This document shows positions 33,634 to 44,600 of a stretch of DNA of 64,000 bases, piece after piece. The position numbers were made by a program, and so were the translations under genes. Numbering within the stretch: the first letter of the stretch is position 1; every line of letters starts with the position of its first letter. The DNA is from Terana coerulea (lineage: Eukaryota > Basidiomycota > Agaricomycetes > Polyporales > Phanerochaetaceae), in assembly GCA_024811115.1 (NCBI GenBank), contig JAKOGH010000763.1, forward strand, positions 174,814-238,813, read 5' to 3'. Under the pieces are notes generated by a model. That model made no database searches, had not been told where the DNA came from, and worked only from the letters and a program-made list of their open reading frames with translations.

Positions 33634-35176
33634 TTACAACTCCTCAGAGCCCTGCGCCTGCTCGTTGGCGAGTGCCTTCTTGCCCGCGCTGGTCAGAGCC
33701 AACCCGTTCCCGTTCGTCTCAGACTGCGTCCGCGACACGGCTGCGGGCGTCGTGGCGTTCGACGCGCGACGGCTCCCGGCGGCCGGGCGTCCGTCGTGCT
33801 CGCCCTCAGGCGCCGAGTCGTTCCATGTCCACGCTTCGCTGAATTCGCCGCGGACCAGCGCAGTGAAGACGAACGACAAGATACATGCTGGGCTGTGCAC
33901 GCATGGTTCAGATGCATACTACGAGAGGACGCGCTGAGAAATACTGACCTGAGGTAGAGGAGTGCGGGCTGTGCGGCGCGGAAGACGTGCATGACGGTCA
34001 TGGTCGTCGCGAGGCCGGCGACGTACGCGAACAGCGCCGCGTAGAAGTACGGTTTGCTGTAGCGGTCGTGCTGTCCTCTGCTCGCAGCGCGCGCCTGGTC
34101 GTAGCGCAGTGCCAGGGACACGAACATCCCCGGGACGACGATGTCGCCCAGGCCGAGCATTGTGAACCCGCGCGAGGTTGAAAAGGTGAGCGACTTGGCC
34201 CACAGCAGCTTGATCGGGACGTCCAGGGTGGTGGCTACCTTGACCATCTGCAGACACGATCAGCTAGATGTCACGACACGCTGTGTCCTGTGCGGAGCTA
34301 GGACCACGTACGACTTCGGTCCCGAACACCCACCAGACGTCGTACAAGAACAGGCCGGAAAGCAAGATGCTGCCTGTCTTGAACGAGTCGAGTGTGAGGA
34401 AGGAGAGTGCATTGAACGAGAACGACAGCGCAAGGATGTCGGTGATCAGTGCAGACTTCTTGGCGTCGCCCGGTCCAAAGTTATACAGGAGGGAGGGAAC
34501 AGCGCCGAGTGGTATCAGGTAAAGGGATGGAGTCCTGATGGATGTGGCGAACAAGTCTGCATGGGGTACTTAAGCGGGAGAGGGGACCATAGGTAGTAAT
34601 AGGTGTTACCTTGTGGGCCCTTCGTGACCTTGATCTTGAATGCTTCGAATTGTTTCCATCGAGCAGATCCTACTGTCCACCGCGCGAGCGATATAAGACC
34701 CTGCAAACAGCATTGACATGGTGCATAGATATACTCGGGGGGATAAAGCGTACCTTCCCACCACTCCCGATGCCTGCAATGGTAAAGTACCATTGAAGGA
34801 TGAAATTGATCCACTCCTTCCCGAAGTACTTCACGATAACATACAACCCAAACAAAACACAGACCCAATCTAGATCCTTGATTTGAGTTTGTTCGCCGTT
34901 ATCGCTGTCACCAAGACCACTCACCACGGGGAATAACCACGCGTCTTCCGACGAGAGGCGCTCCGGCTGCTCGTCCTCGTCCTCGTCCGCGTCTTCTGGC
35001 CTGTTCCCCTCCCTGGCCTTCCCTTTGGAAGCCTAGACTGGCATCAGCACGCAAGCCATCGCATCAGGCCGTCAACGCACTGGCAGGGAACCGAAGGACC
35101 CGGTATATATTGAGAAGGTCGCGAGCGTGAGCAGCCCAGCGTATGAAGACAGCAGATCCCAGTCTGTGCCGGCCAT
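33634..35176 (-). CDS. Signal peptide peptidase (presenilin-type intramembrane aspartyl protease)
   Basis: GxGD-type intramembrane aspartyl protease of the ER that clears signal-peptide remnants and some tail-anchored proteins. The three family signatures are present in order: LFLYDVWWVFGTEV (first catalytic Asp in YD), MLGLGDIVVPGMF (second Asp in GLGD) and AAQPALLYL (PAL motif). Start MAGTDWDLLSSYAGLL at 35176 leads into the first membrane segment. A cytosolic acidic stretch (EDADEDEDEQPERLSSED) lies between membrane segments near 34960-35010, as in fungal SPPs. About nine membrane helices are expected from the family. The C-terminal tail is hydrophilic, ending NEQAQGSEEL. The gene is complete with short introns, and is divergent from the small gene at 35588. 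Confidence 0.92.
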
Positions 35177-35587
35177 GTCCCTGGTATTTGAGAGCTCGAG
35201 GCGCTGAGCTTGATTTCCGGGTACTGCGTGGTGAGTGTGGGGGTGTGGCGAGATACGGGTGAGCGGGCGTGGGCCACACGAGAGCCGGGCGGGCTGCAGT
35301 CAAGTCGGGCACGAGAGCGTGTCGCAAGGCGCACGAGGCGACGTGGACGCTCGTGGGCGGGGCGTGCCGTTACCCAGATCGAGGGCCCGATGCAAATGAC
35401 CCCGATTCTGCGGGGATCACTCGACCGCGCCACGTTGTGCGCATCAATTTTGGCGACCCTTGCCTGTGAGCACACCTCGTCACACTCCAAGCTTCATCCG
35501 CCATTTCAGATGTCTGTTTGAACGTCTCGGAGCCATTCAATATTCAGCACGAGTCGAGACTCGTTGTGAGAGACCTCAGAAGAAAAA
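35177..35587. promoter_or_regulatory. Bidirectional intergenic region, SPP and small basic protein
   Basis: These 411 bases lie between two start codons facing away from each other, so both promoters must lie here. No TATA element is obvious. Confidence 0.45.
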
Positions 35588-35920
35588 ATGGCCAAGTCGT
35601 TGTGCGGCGGAAGGCAACGCAAGCCCAAGAACAATGTAGACCAGCGGAAGGGCCAAGCAGCGGCGGCGGTAGAGAAGAGGATGAAGACCGTGAAGGGCAA
35701 GAATGTGAAGAATCGTCTGCTGGAGCTCACAGCTGAGCTGGATGCACACATGGTGGACGTGCAGAACACATATACAGTGAGTCGCACTCCGGTATCGACA
35801 TGTTGCGCTGAGTAGCCAATAAAACTGTAGGCAACCCCGTCACCCATCGTTCCGGCACCCACCCATAGCAATGCTGCGGTGCCTGTTGGAGATCTCGCTG
35901 ATGCATTGCGCGGACTGTGA
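35588..35920 (+). CDS. Small basic conserved-looking protein, about 92 residues
   Basis: Two exons (35588-35776 and 35831-35920) join in phase across a 54-base intron (gtgagt...ctgtag). The protein starts MAKSLCGGRQRKPKNN and continues with a basic stretch, EKRMKTVKGKNVKNRLLEL, then a helical TAELDAHMVDVQNTY. It ends in a Pro/Ala-rich tail, LADALRGL and TGA. The MAKSL start and basic composition recall small nucleolar/ribosome-biogenesis-type proteins (the LLP/DUF2423 group), but the match is too weak for a name. Confidence 0.5.
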
Positions 35921-36592
35921 GGACTAGCACGCTGTTTTGTAGGAATGTATAGGCGATGTCTGTACCTCAGAAGGCACGTCGCCAGTGTCCTGAACGACGA
36001 GGTCGGGACTTTGGTAAATCCTTTGTGATAACTCACATCCATGCATAGATCGCAATAGAGAGTGCTTACCAACATTGATATGTGCAATGCATGACAGTCT
36101 TCGTAAAGGTCCATCTGGATACGCTAGCGCCGAGTCGCCGAGCAACATGAGCCAGATGACATGCGTGAGGGTAGGTTATAAGGCATGTGAGTATACCTGT
36201 TAAGCAGGACCCGCGCGAGCTCACTGGCATGACGCACTAGTACCCATGTCTCGCTGCCATTGTCCAAAAAAAAAGCTGACTAGTTTAGAAGGAACAGGTC
36301 AGAAATATTTGCCCATGAGGATTTTATAACTCAACTCGCAATTTTAGGTCTTGTTCAGCACCCCTGCTGTCGCTGAAAAGAAAAGGTCTGAAGTTCTCAT
36401 GGACAGTGCCTCCGATTGGCCTGCGACGTTCATCGTTAGCCTTTGAAACACGGTCAAGAACGCTTTTCCGAAAATGATGTGTTCTTGCAGAATTGGAATC
36501 AACCTAGTCTCCGTGGCCGAGAGTAAACAGAAATAATGATAATCAATCCTTGTCTTGTACTACGCAGCAGACCCAAGTATCCCAGAGCTATT
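35921..36592. other. Intergenic, AT-rich
   Basis: No gene seen. It includes an A9 run near 36266-36274 and lies between the 3' ends of two convergent genes. Confidence 0.5.
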
Positions 36593-38818
36593 TTAAGAGT
36601 GGCGAGTTGTTATAGTAACTGGCAAAGAACCTCTTTGTGTCACGAACAAGTCTTTCAATTCCTTCTCCCAGGTAGCTAGATCGTATCCCTCCGCCTTGCT
36701 GATTTTGAACCTATGCAGCAGCGCGCAGATCACAGCACGGATCTGTACCAGAGCGAGGTTCCTGCCCACACAACTCTGAGGGCCAGCGGAGAATGGGTTA
36801 AATGCTGTGCGATCGAGAACGAGCTGGTTCTTGGAAATGGTGTCGCCGCTTGGCAGGACGTACTCTTCCTGGGGCAGCCACCGGTCAGGCCAAAATGTCT
36901 CAGGAGAGGGGAGAAGTAACGTGGGTCGCGCTGAAGAGTGTAGTTGTGTACCGATACCTGCGTACCGCCTGGCACAAAGCTACGTGAATGACGTTGTCAG
37001 CCTCCAAGATAGAGGTATAAGTGACTGCTCACTATGTTCCAATCATGGCACCACCTTCGACCCGTCGCTGCAGCCCAGTGAGTATTGGTGGCAATAAACG
37101 AAGGGTTTCGTTACTGGGGCAGCAATGCTCGCATCAACACCGAGTAAATGTCCATCATAGTAGCAGGATACGCACATAGCGGCATTCAGGTAAGGCATTG
37201 TCGCGTGCCTTGTGAGGTCCATAGGGTCCTCACCGCGCGGAAACGATAAATCAATTTCCTCTTGTAGACGCTTGTATGACTCTGGATGACGTAGCAAGAA
37301 GTAGAATACATGGCTGAGGGCAGTAGCCGTGGTGTCTGAGCCAGCGACGATAGCAAGTGCACCTTCAGAGACGATCTCTGCTTCGGAGGCAGTATTGTCC
37401 TCTATCTGCCCGGTGAAAATAACTTTAACATGAGTTAAACCGGACAAATTGTGGATTACGCACAAGGAAATAGAAGAGATCCTTCGTAGAAGATCCGGCG
37501 TTCACCCTTGCCCTCGCACTCTCGGTAGCCTGCTTCTGAAATTCTAGCAATGCGGAGCTCTTCGTGGGGAGTAGCGTGAGGAATGGTATGATCCATGGGA
37601 GGTGTGAAATGACCGCGCCCGGCCTGTATTGACGCATATATCACAATGAAACGGAGATGAGCCGCGAGGGTTAGTAACGTACCCGGTGGCGCTTTCCAGG
37701 ACATGTATCTGCCCGCGTGCGTCTTTTCCAGCCTTCATATTACCAAACTCCTGGCTATACCTATACCATCATGCGTACAACCGTAAGTAAGGAGGTGGGC
37801 TCCATTGCTAGGACAATGCACTCACGTCATTTCGCCCATAAAGTCATACCTACAGACACATGAGCACATCAATCACACAGGCGTAAGTACGACCCCCAAG
37901 ACAGGCTGGACCTACCCATAGTAACCCATCCACTCCGAAAAGTCGACTGTTCCTCCCTCTCGCTTTGACAGCTCTTCTGACAAGCTCATTCACTTTGTTC
38001 AGGACTATTGGATCATATTCCTTGATCGTCGTCGAGCTCATTGCTTTCGTCCAAGCAATTCTGCGCGCTGCGTGAGCGTGGAAGTCTTTCAAGCCATCCA
38101 AAGTAGTTAGACCGTCCGAGGATATTCTGATGTTGTAGTCTGCGAAGAGCGGTTTCAGTGAGTGCTACAGATTCGATTAGCGAAGCGGTTGCATACATGG
38201 ACCCTTCTGCATAGCATTCGCAGCATAGATTGGCTGGACAGCATCCTTTCCATTGAAAGAAAGCTCATTTGGACCTAAGTACACGCCGTTAGCAATGTGG
38301 CCATGCTCATGTTAAAGACGCATTTTGCGTACCAATTCGCACGACATCTCCGTGCCTGTCATGCAGTTCCTTTATGATCCGGTGTCCGTCTCCGGGAACG
38401 CTGCGGTACGCCAGCCATAGTTTCGACGCTTTTGCGGCAGCTGGTCCAGGGTAGTTAGCCAAAGGGTGGAACGGAGAAAGACGATAGGCGGCCGTGAAGA
38501 GGCTAACGAGCGTCCAGTAGCCTAGCACAAATCCCAAGTGGTGAAATAGACCGGCCGGGCTGCATAACTGTGTGGATAGCAATGCGGGGACGAGGAGAAG
38601 TAGTACTGCATTGACCAGAGGGCTGGCTGGTTCGAGTGTTTTATAAGTGAGATAGCATAACTGCACGAAGTTATAAGACAGGGTTTTTATGCCTGCGTAA
38701 AATCAGAAATAACACTTACGAAGCTGGCACTGGCGACGACTAATCTCGGATCCAGATGGCATCCATTGCGCGTGTTCGATATAACGGAGATAAGTTCTTC
38801 GTGGCCCATAGAGTGCAT
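36593..38818 (-). CDS. Cytochrome P450 monooxygenase
   Basis: Membrane-anchored class II P450. Start MHSMGHEELISVISNT; hydrophobic N-terminal helices (LVNAVLLLLVPALLSTQL and VLGYWTLVSLF) are followed by the proline hinge HPLANYPGP. The I-helix oxygen-binding motif AGSDTTATAL (about 37330), the K-helix ETLR (ExxR, about 37090) and the haem loop FNPFSAGPQSCVGRN (36754-36798, Cys ligand present) are all intact. The end is SLPVTITTRHS with TAA at 36593-36595. Near 36905-36912 the frame changes between DPRYFSP and PETFWPDRWL, the meander region. No intron fits there, so a base is missing or the gene is damaged. It resembles the many Agaricomycete xenobiotic or secondary-metabolism P450s; the substrate is unknown. 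Confidence 0.85.
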
Positions 38819-39829
38819 ACAGTACACTTGAAGGTTCAGGGGGAGGGTTCTGGCGAACATGCAGATCTCATGTTACCCGTCTTATGTATAGAACCTTATA
38901 TAGCGACTCGGAAGTCACGAAGGGCTGAGTGAGCGTGCACTTAGAACCCGACTCGGAGGCACACTTTGTTGGTGGTGAAACACGGCGGTGAAGGTGAACA
39001 TGCCTGAACACCTAAAATGTGAGAAACGCCGCAGCGGCACCTGCGCCCGCAACGCTGGTGGCATTCAGTATGCTGGGCAATGCAACCAGAACCTGGCAGT
39101 CATTCATGTTCAGCGTTCGGCGCAAAACAATTCCCAAGACTTCGCAGGACCTGTCATCTCTGCTTGTAGGCTGCATTGCATCCTGTTATGGCTGCCTTGG
39201 AGAAACCTGAGGATTGAAGTCACTGCGTGAACATACATGATTCTTGAGTTGGATGACACCGACCTGTCCAGATGACATGACTAGCAAGCGCGGAGTGACA
39301 CGTTGAGGCAAGTTACTTATGCATGTCTTGCGGCAGTCTCAAGCTCATGAAACGTCGAGTACTCGTGTGTGTTGCCGTAATCATCGAAACGTACGCAAAA
39401 AAGACTGGTTAGAAACATAGATGATGGGGAGTTTGAGATGCACCATGTATGATAAAACTCACATATATCAGGCCACCTTTTGCATGCGCATGTACCCTTG
39501 CCGCTGCTGAAAGAGATGTTGCGGCTCTCGTTTGCACGGTGTCATTCATCGTCACCCTCAAACCTTGCTCAGCCCTCTGAAACGCTGCACAAACGGTCTA
39601 GAACAGCCTTACGGCAGCTCCCGACAATGACCGCATATATAACCGTGTTAGGCGCTGGCCTTGTTCCTCATCCGCTTCGCCGACGTCGAGCAGACCCTTG
39701 CAGACCGCCTCCCTTCCCTTCCTTGCCCTTCCCTTGGCCTTGTTGCTTTCATCTCAGTCTCTAACGACCAGCTACTTAAGCTACACGCTTTACCCGTCCC
39801 CCTCCTTCGACGACTCCCCCGCTCAAGCC
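38819..39829. other. Intergenic between divergent P450 and secreted-protein genes
   Basis: No gene is supported. Both flanking genes are transcribed outward. A TATATAA at 39636-39642 lies 188 bases before the ATG at 39830. Confidence 0.45.
39636..39642 (+). promoter_or_regulatory. TATA-like element of the secreted Ser-rich protein gene
   Basis: TATATAA lies upstream of a CT-rich leader (about 39700-39820), typical of well-expressed fungal genes. Confidence 0.35.
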
Positions 39830-41093
39830 ATGGCCCCCACTCTCGTTAAGGTCTTCCTCGGTCTCGCTGCCGTCCTCTCTGCATCGTCTGCAGTGCGCGC
39901 AGAGTCCCATACCATCTCCTTCGAAAACCAGTGGGTGAAGCTCATGTGCATTTTATCAGTTGCTCACTGACACCTGCTCAGGTGTGGCAAGGGTACTGTG
40001 CGTGAGATGGCTATTGTTGTTTAGGCTTGTCACTTACAGAGAAAATCCCAGCCTCAACTTCTTGTCGGAGGGAAGGTTGTTTCCACCGGTCAAGCATACA
40101 CAGTCAGTGGTCCAATTGTGTCTGCTATCGCGTACGTCCTGCTCGAAACTCTTAATGCTGCGCAGCCAACGTTCTGCTCCTCCCAGATACCTCCAGGATG
40201 GTGCGTCGACAACATAACGCGTGAAGATGTAAACTCACAGCTGGATAACAGGTTCATGCGATTTCAACGGAGAACGTTGCACCTTGGTAGAGATGACTCT
40301 CGGGAACGCGGCTTGCGCAGGCTGCGGTTCTTCCACCGACATCAGTCTCATTCCTCCGTGAGTAGATGCCAACCCACTTTTCTGCTAGTCAAACTCATTA
40401 CTTGCTTTTACATAGTCACGCCTTCAACGTGGCTGCGTCTTTTAGGTGGGTTTAAGTGTGCGGTGATCAAAGACCGCAATCTGAAGCGAGCGCTTTGTAG
40501 GTATGAAGGCGGTGACGGCAAGTGCAACAACCAAGGCGCAGTGTGTACGTATCTTCCATTAGATGTTACCGTCATTCACGATGCTGACTACTCCCAGGCA
40601 ACTCTGGAACCTGCAATACGGCGTTCTTCGTGCCCGACGACAACCAAGTTCAGGTTCAATGTGAGGAGGACAACGTGAGAACCAGTTTCCATGGATATAT
40701 GCGCTTCTCTGATTCCAACCTTTTCTCAAGATCAACCTTGTCATCACGTTCTGCGGTGATGGAACTAAGAGCAGCTCGACCTCTGCTGCGTCGTCCAAGG
40801 CTGCCGCGACCTCCGTGAAATCCACCGTCTCCGTAGCTGCGCCCACGATCAGTCAGGTTCCATCCGCTGTCAGTGCCATTGCGGTCTCCTCGGCCGTCAG
40901 CTCCTCTTCAGCGGCTCCGGCGGCATCGTCCACCAGCGTGAACCGTCAGTCCTGCAAGAACAAGCGGGCTCTCGCTGCGCGCGAGCAGTCCTCCCTGACT
41001 GAACGCTCCGAACGCGAGGCGCGGGAGCTCTACGACCTGCACAACCGCCGCCACCGCGCCCACGGCCGTGCGCATGCCGCTCGCTCGCACTGA
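39830..41093 (+). CDS. Secreted Cys- and Ser-rich 'glycopeptide'-type protein
   Basis: Signal peptide MAPTLVKVFLGLAAVLSASS is followed by HTISFENQCGKGT. Several short exons then encode QLLVGGKVVSTGQAYTVSG, the CDFNGERCTLVEM region, LGNAACAGCGSSTDISLIP, EGGDGKCNNQGAVC and DNQVQVQCEEDN. This Cys-rich fold is known from basidiomycete secreted proteins often labelled glycopeptide and distantly thaumatin-like. The rest is a long Ser/Ala/Val-rich, probably O-glycosylated stretch, then a basic tail (RHRAHGRAHAARSH). Exon 1 ends CCA|gtgggt, and the next exon restores NQCGKGT. The tail has no clear GPI signal. It may be a cell-wall or secreted surface protein. Confidence 0.7.
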
Positions 41094-41909
41094 TCAACGA
41101 CCTTTGCTCGAATACCTTAAATTATTATTGCTCCTCTGTCTTTTACTGTTTTCTTTCGCTCTCGGCCAGTCTCGCAAGCGAGACCCGCTCCGGAGAGCCA
41201 CCTCTGCGACCCTAGTAGCACGAGGAGCGTGGTCTCCTCGCCTTGGTCGTGTGTTTGTTGTTCAACTAGATTGCTGTGTGTTTATGCTTTAATGTACGGT
41301 TTGCAACCTCACTGCGGGAGTGTGTTCTAGAAGCTGAACATGTGCTCGGGCTCACTGTTGAAGCATGACATGATGTGTTCTACCCACTCCCACTAGTACT
41401 GGCCGTACTCTGGCTTTGAAGAAGTAGGGTCGTTTCTCGATGAATGTGGTCAAACCCAGCTCAAGTGAACAATTGAGAGGTTCGGGAAGGTGTCCGTATC
41501 AGGCAGGGCGTGACGCCACAAAGCTCAAGTGTCGGGGTGATGGGAGCGTATGTCAACGACTCAGCGCTTACTTTCTTCGTCCTCTACCACGACGTCTACG
41601 CTACGTGTCACCCTCTGTGGATAGTCTTCCACGCCCAGATGCCGTCGAGACTTACAGATGAGAGTAGCGGGTTGTCCGCGGAGGACTACGGGGCCCATGG
41701 TATCTCCAAGAGACGGTATCCGCATTTTTCCCCTTCGGATGAGGGATGTTCACTTACGTGCAATATAGCATCTCGCAGGGTATGCTTCTTCTGGAAATAT
41801 TTCCCTCCCAACAAGCGTAAAAACCTTATACATAGTACTGTTCTCTGGGGAAGCCGTCGCAGGAAAGCGTCGCCGGGCAGGAGAGAGCCTGAACGCCCGT
41901 TTCGATCGG
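41094..41909. other. Intergenic stretch
   Basis: No supported gene. The left part probably holds the 3' untranslated region of the secreted protein. Frames at 41440-41909 lack domains. Confidence 0.45.
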
Positions 41910-43949
41910 ATGCTGGAAACGGTGAACGTTACCCGGACATCGCAAGAGCAGCGCCAAGCGAAAAGGCGCAGAACGGCCTCTTCCGGAAGTGGCTCTTCGT
42001 CCATGGTTAGCTACGACGCTCCGAAGACTCCGGCGGACGCATACGACGATGTCAGCGGAGGGAGGCCAGGCCAGGAGCTCACTGCGACCAAGACGAAATG
42101 TCTCCTTCAGCAGCACCCAAGTGTACCATTACCGAACGACGAAGAGATATTCAAACACTTCGACACCTACGAAACGGACGAGAAAGAAGTACCGGCATGG
42201 CTCGCAGACACAGTCGCTACTCTCAAGCCCAATCATCCTCTACGCCATCTCATACCCGTGTCACAGGCGCATATACCCAACTCCACTATGTTTCAGCAAC
42301 GTGCTTTGCACGGACGATACCCTTCAAGCCCTCCACGACCTGTAGCTCAGCCTCAAGTTGCAGTAGATCCGATCTTCGCTTTCGGACCGCCTCTGCAGTC
42401 AGAGGAAATTCAGCTAGCACCTGAGCCTCGGCCGTTGCTGCACGCCAAATATATACAAAGGCCCACGCACACACTCACTTCGTCACATTTCCGTTCTTAC
42501 GATCGTTTAGGACAGGCTGACGACGTCCCGCAGTCTCCCGTCGCTGTACTTGACGGTCAAGATGCTACCGCACAAGAACACGCAGAGATAGCACCCTCAG
42601 TAATTACAACTACAACACCTAGAAATATCTCTGCTTCTGAGGAGCGACTTTCCTTTGCGGACGCATACGGTGCAGAACTCGGAACTGCTTCTACCAGTCC
42701 CCAATTCGACATATCCGCGCCGTTCTCTAAGCCTGGTCCGCAATTTACTCAGCAACATACCTTCCTATCCCGACCTGTTTCACCTGTCGATTATTATGCT
42801 GAACTCGATTCTATGCCCATACAACTTGCTCCGGAGCCCAACTCTATGGACCGTACGGCTGTGCCCTTCTCAATACCTGGCCCTCTAGTTCGCACTGTTT
42901 CATATACCAAGCCCCTCGGAGGCAACAGTCGAATAGCTCTTCTTTATGGACAAGATTCTTCAGCTACGTCCACATTCTTAGACGATGCTGCCGCACCTAC
43001 TCCGGACATTCTGGATGACCGGGGACCTGATGAGGACGTCTTACCTCCATCTGATCCTTACTTGTCGACATCCTCTAATGAGCTGTTACTATCCCCTGTG
43101 CTATCTCAGCTGGACGAGCCATTACCTACCAAACCCCCTGTGTACACGTCCCTCAACCCTTGGGCGAGTGACCCGTGTATATTTTGACTCGCCCATGGAA
43201 GATCCCGTTAGCTCCGACCCTCTTGATCCTGGTGACTACGAGCTGGACCTCGACTACGATAATCTTGACTTCGGCTGGCAACCGTTTGATCGTAGTGGTA
43301 CTCAGCCCTTGGCCAATCTCCAGGAACAACAAAAGATGATTGCCTCTGCTCCCTATACCGAGGACGACGCAGATGATGTGCGTTTCACGGGAAAAATCGA
43401 AGTGACTACCCATTGTCTGTCGATTCTGGAGCATAATGCACTGGATCTCGCGGATGAAAGCTTCCAACACGATATCGAACCCTTTCAGGCTGTTACTCCC
43501 GAGTCGCGCACAAGGCGAAGAGGAGCCTCCCGAACCCGAGAGCGAGACGAGGGAAGATACCCTTGATCCAGAACACGTCGAGACACGGATTGCACCTGCT
43601 GTCCTAACCTCGCAGGCCGCTCATTCTTCTCCATCCGAGCCAGCGACCGTCCAAGGCCCAGCATTTGCTTCCAGCTCCTGGCATATACATATCGCCCCTG
43701 CGTGGACGCGTGCATAATAGCAGTCAGGAGACTCAACCCGTCGTGGAGGAAAACCTAGGACCACTCGCGGAGATGGCCGAAGGCAACGTCAAACAAGAGG
43801 AGGTGAGTTTCGATCTGGTAGTGGAAGGATTCTCTTACCCGTTTTCCTCAGATACAAGACCTGGAACTCCCGAAAACCCCTACTGCACACCAGGCAGCGA
43901 AAAGTGTCCCAGAGCCTTGCACGCCTCGGCGCACCCAGCCTGCCTGTAG
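41910..43949 (+). CDS. Large disordered protein of unknown function, frame interrupted in 3' part
   Basis: Not recognised. An uninterrupted 425-codon frame (41910-43187) starts MLETVNVTRTSQEQRQAKRR, which contains a basic NLS-like patch. It continues Ser/Pro/Asp-rich with the recurring phrase QLAPEP (two copies) and an ordered-looking segment, EVPAWLADTVATLKP. The frame stops at TGA (43185-43187), but the next frame carries on at once with RVYFDSPMEDPVSSDPLDP. It changes again near 43505 (GEEEPPEPESETRED) and near 43690 (VVEENLGPLAEMAEGN), ending about 43949. The three changes are all in the same direction. They could be unrecognised introns, base errors, or decay of the 3' half. A nuclear regulatory protein is possible from composition only. 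Confidence 0.5.
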
Positions 43950-44600
43950 ATATTCCATACCGTCCATTACAGTGTTTCGCCAGACCCCAAGCCGAGACAT
44001 CAGCATTGAAGATGCCCAGAGCAACTCTCAGCAGTCCAACGATAGCATTGAGTCGTGGAGTGCGGCCTGATACAGACTGGAAGGGTTGATCTCGTCGATG
44101 TCTTCGTATAAGACGTGCTAAGATTCCATGCTAGAAATCCGGATGGGTTATATTTGTTATTCTGCGTATTCATGCCGCACTGAGACATCTCGCTGTGTAA
44201 TGGTAGGGTATTTTTGCACGTATGTATGAGACGCAGCTGGAAGTGAGTACGAAACAAGCTCAGCTCATGTAGCTCAGCTCCAAGTCGGGTAACTAGCGCT
44301 GCCCGACGGTATTGATCCGCTGATCCGCCTCTAATACAACATCTGATTGGCTCGTTGAAACATGGTTTGCCTCGAGACGTCATCAACATCATGCATCGAG
44401 GGCAGGGGGCGGTCGGTGAATGGAAGAGCTCTTGGCACTTTTACTCGAACTGTAAGGCACCGCCGCTTGCAGAGTACCCTCACCATCCTCCTCGTCATCC
44501 CCCTCACCCCCTCGCGACGACTGCAGGCCTTCAGCCTGAGGCACCTGCTTGAACAACCAACCAGTGTTATCACGGTTGCAAGACGCGTTGATTTTAGACC
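43950..44600. other. Intergenic upstream of PNS1-like gene
   Basis: No gene is supported. The CT- and CA-rich tract at 44480-44520 may be part of the leader or promoter of the transporter gene. Confidence 0.45.
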
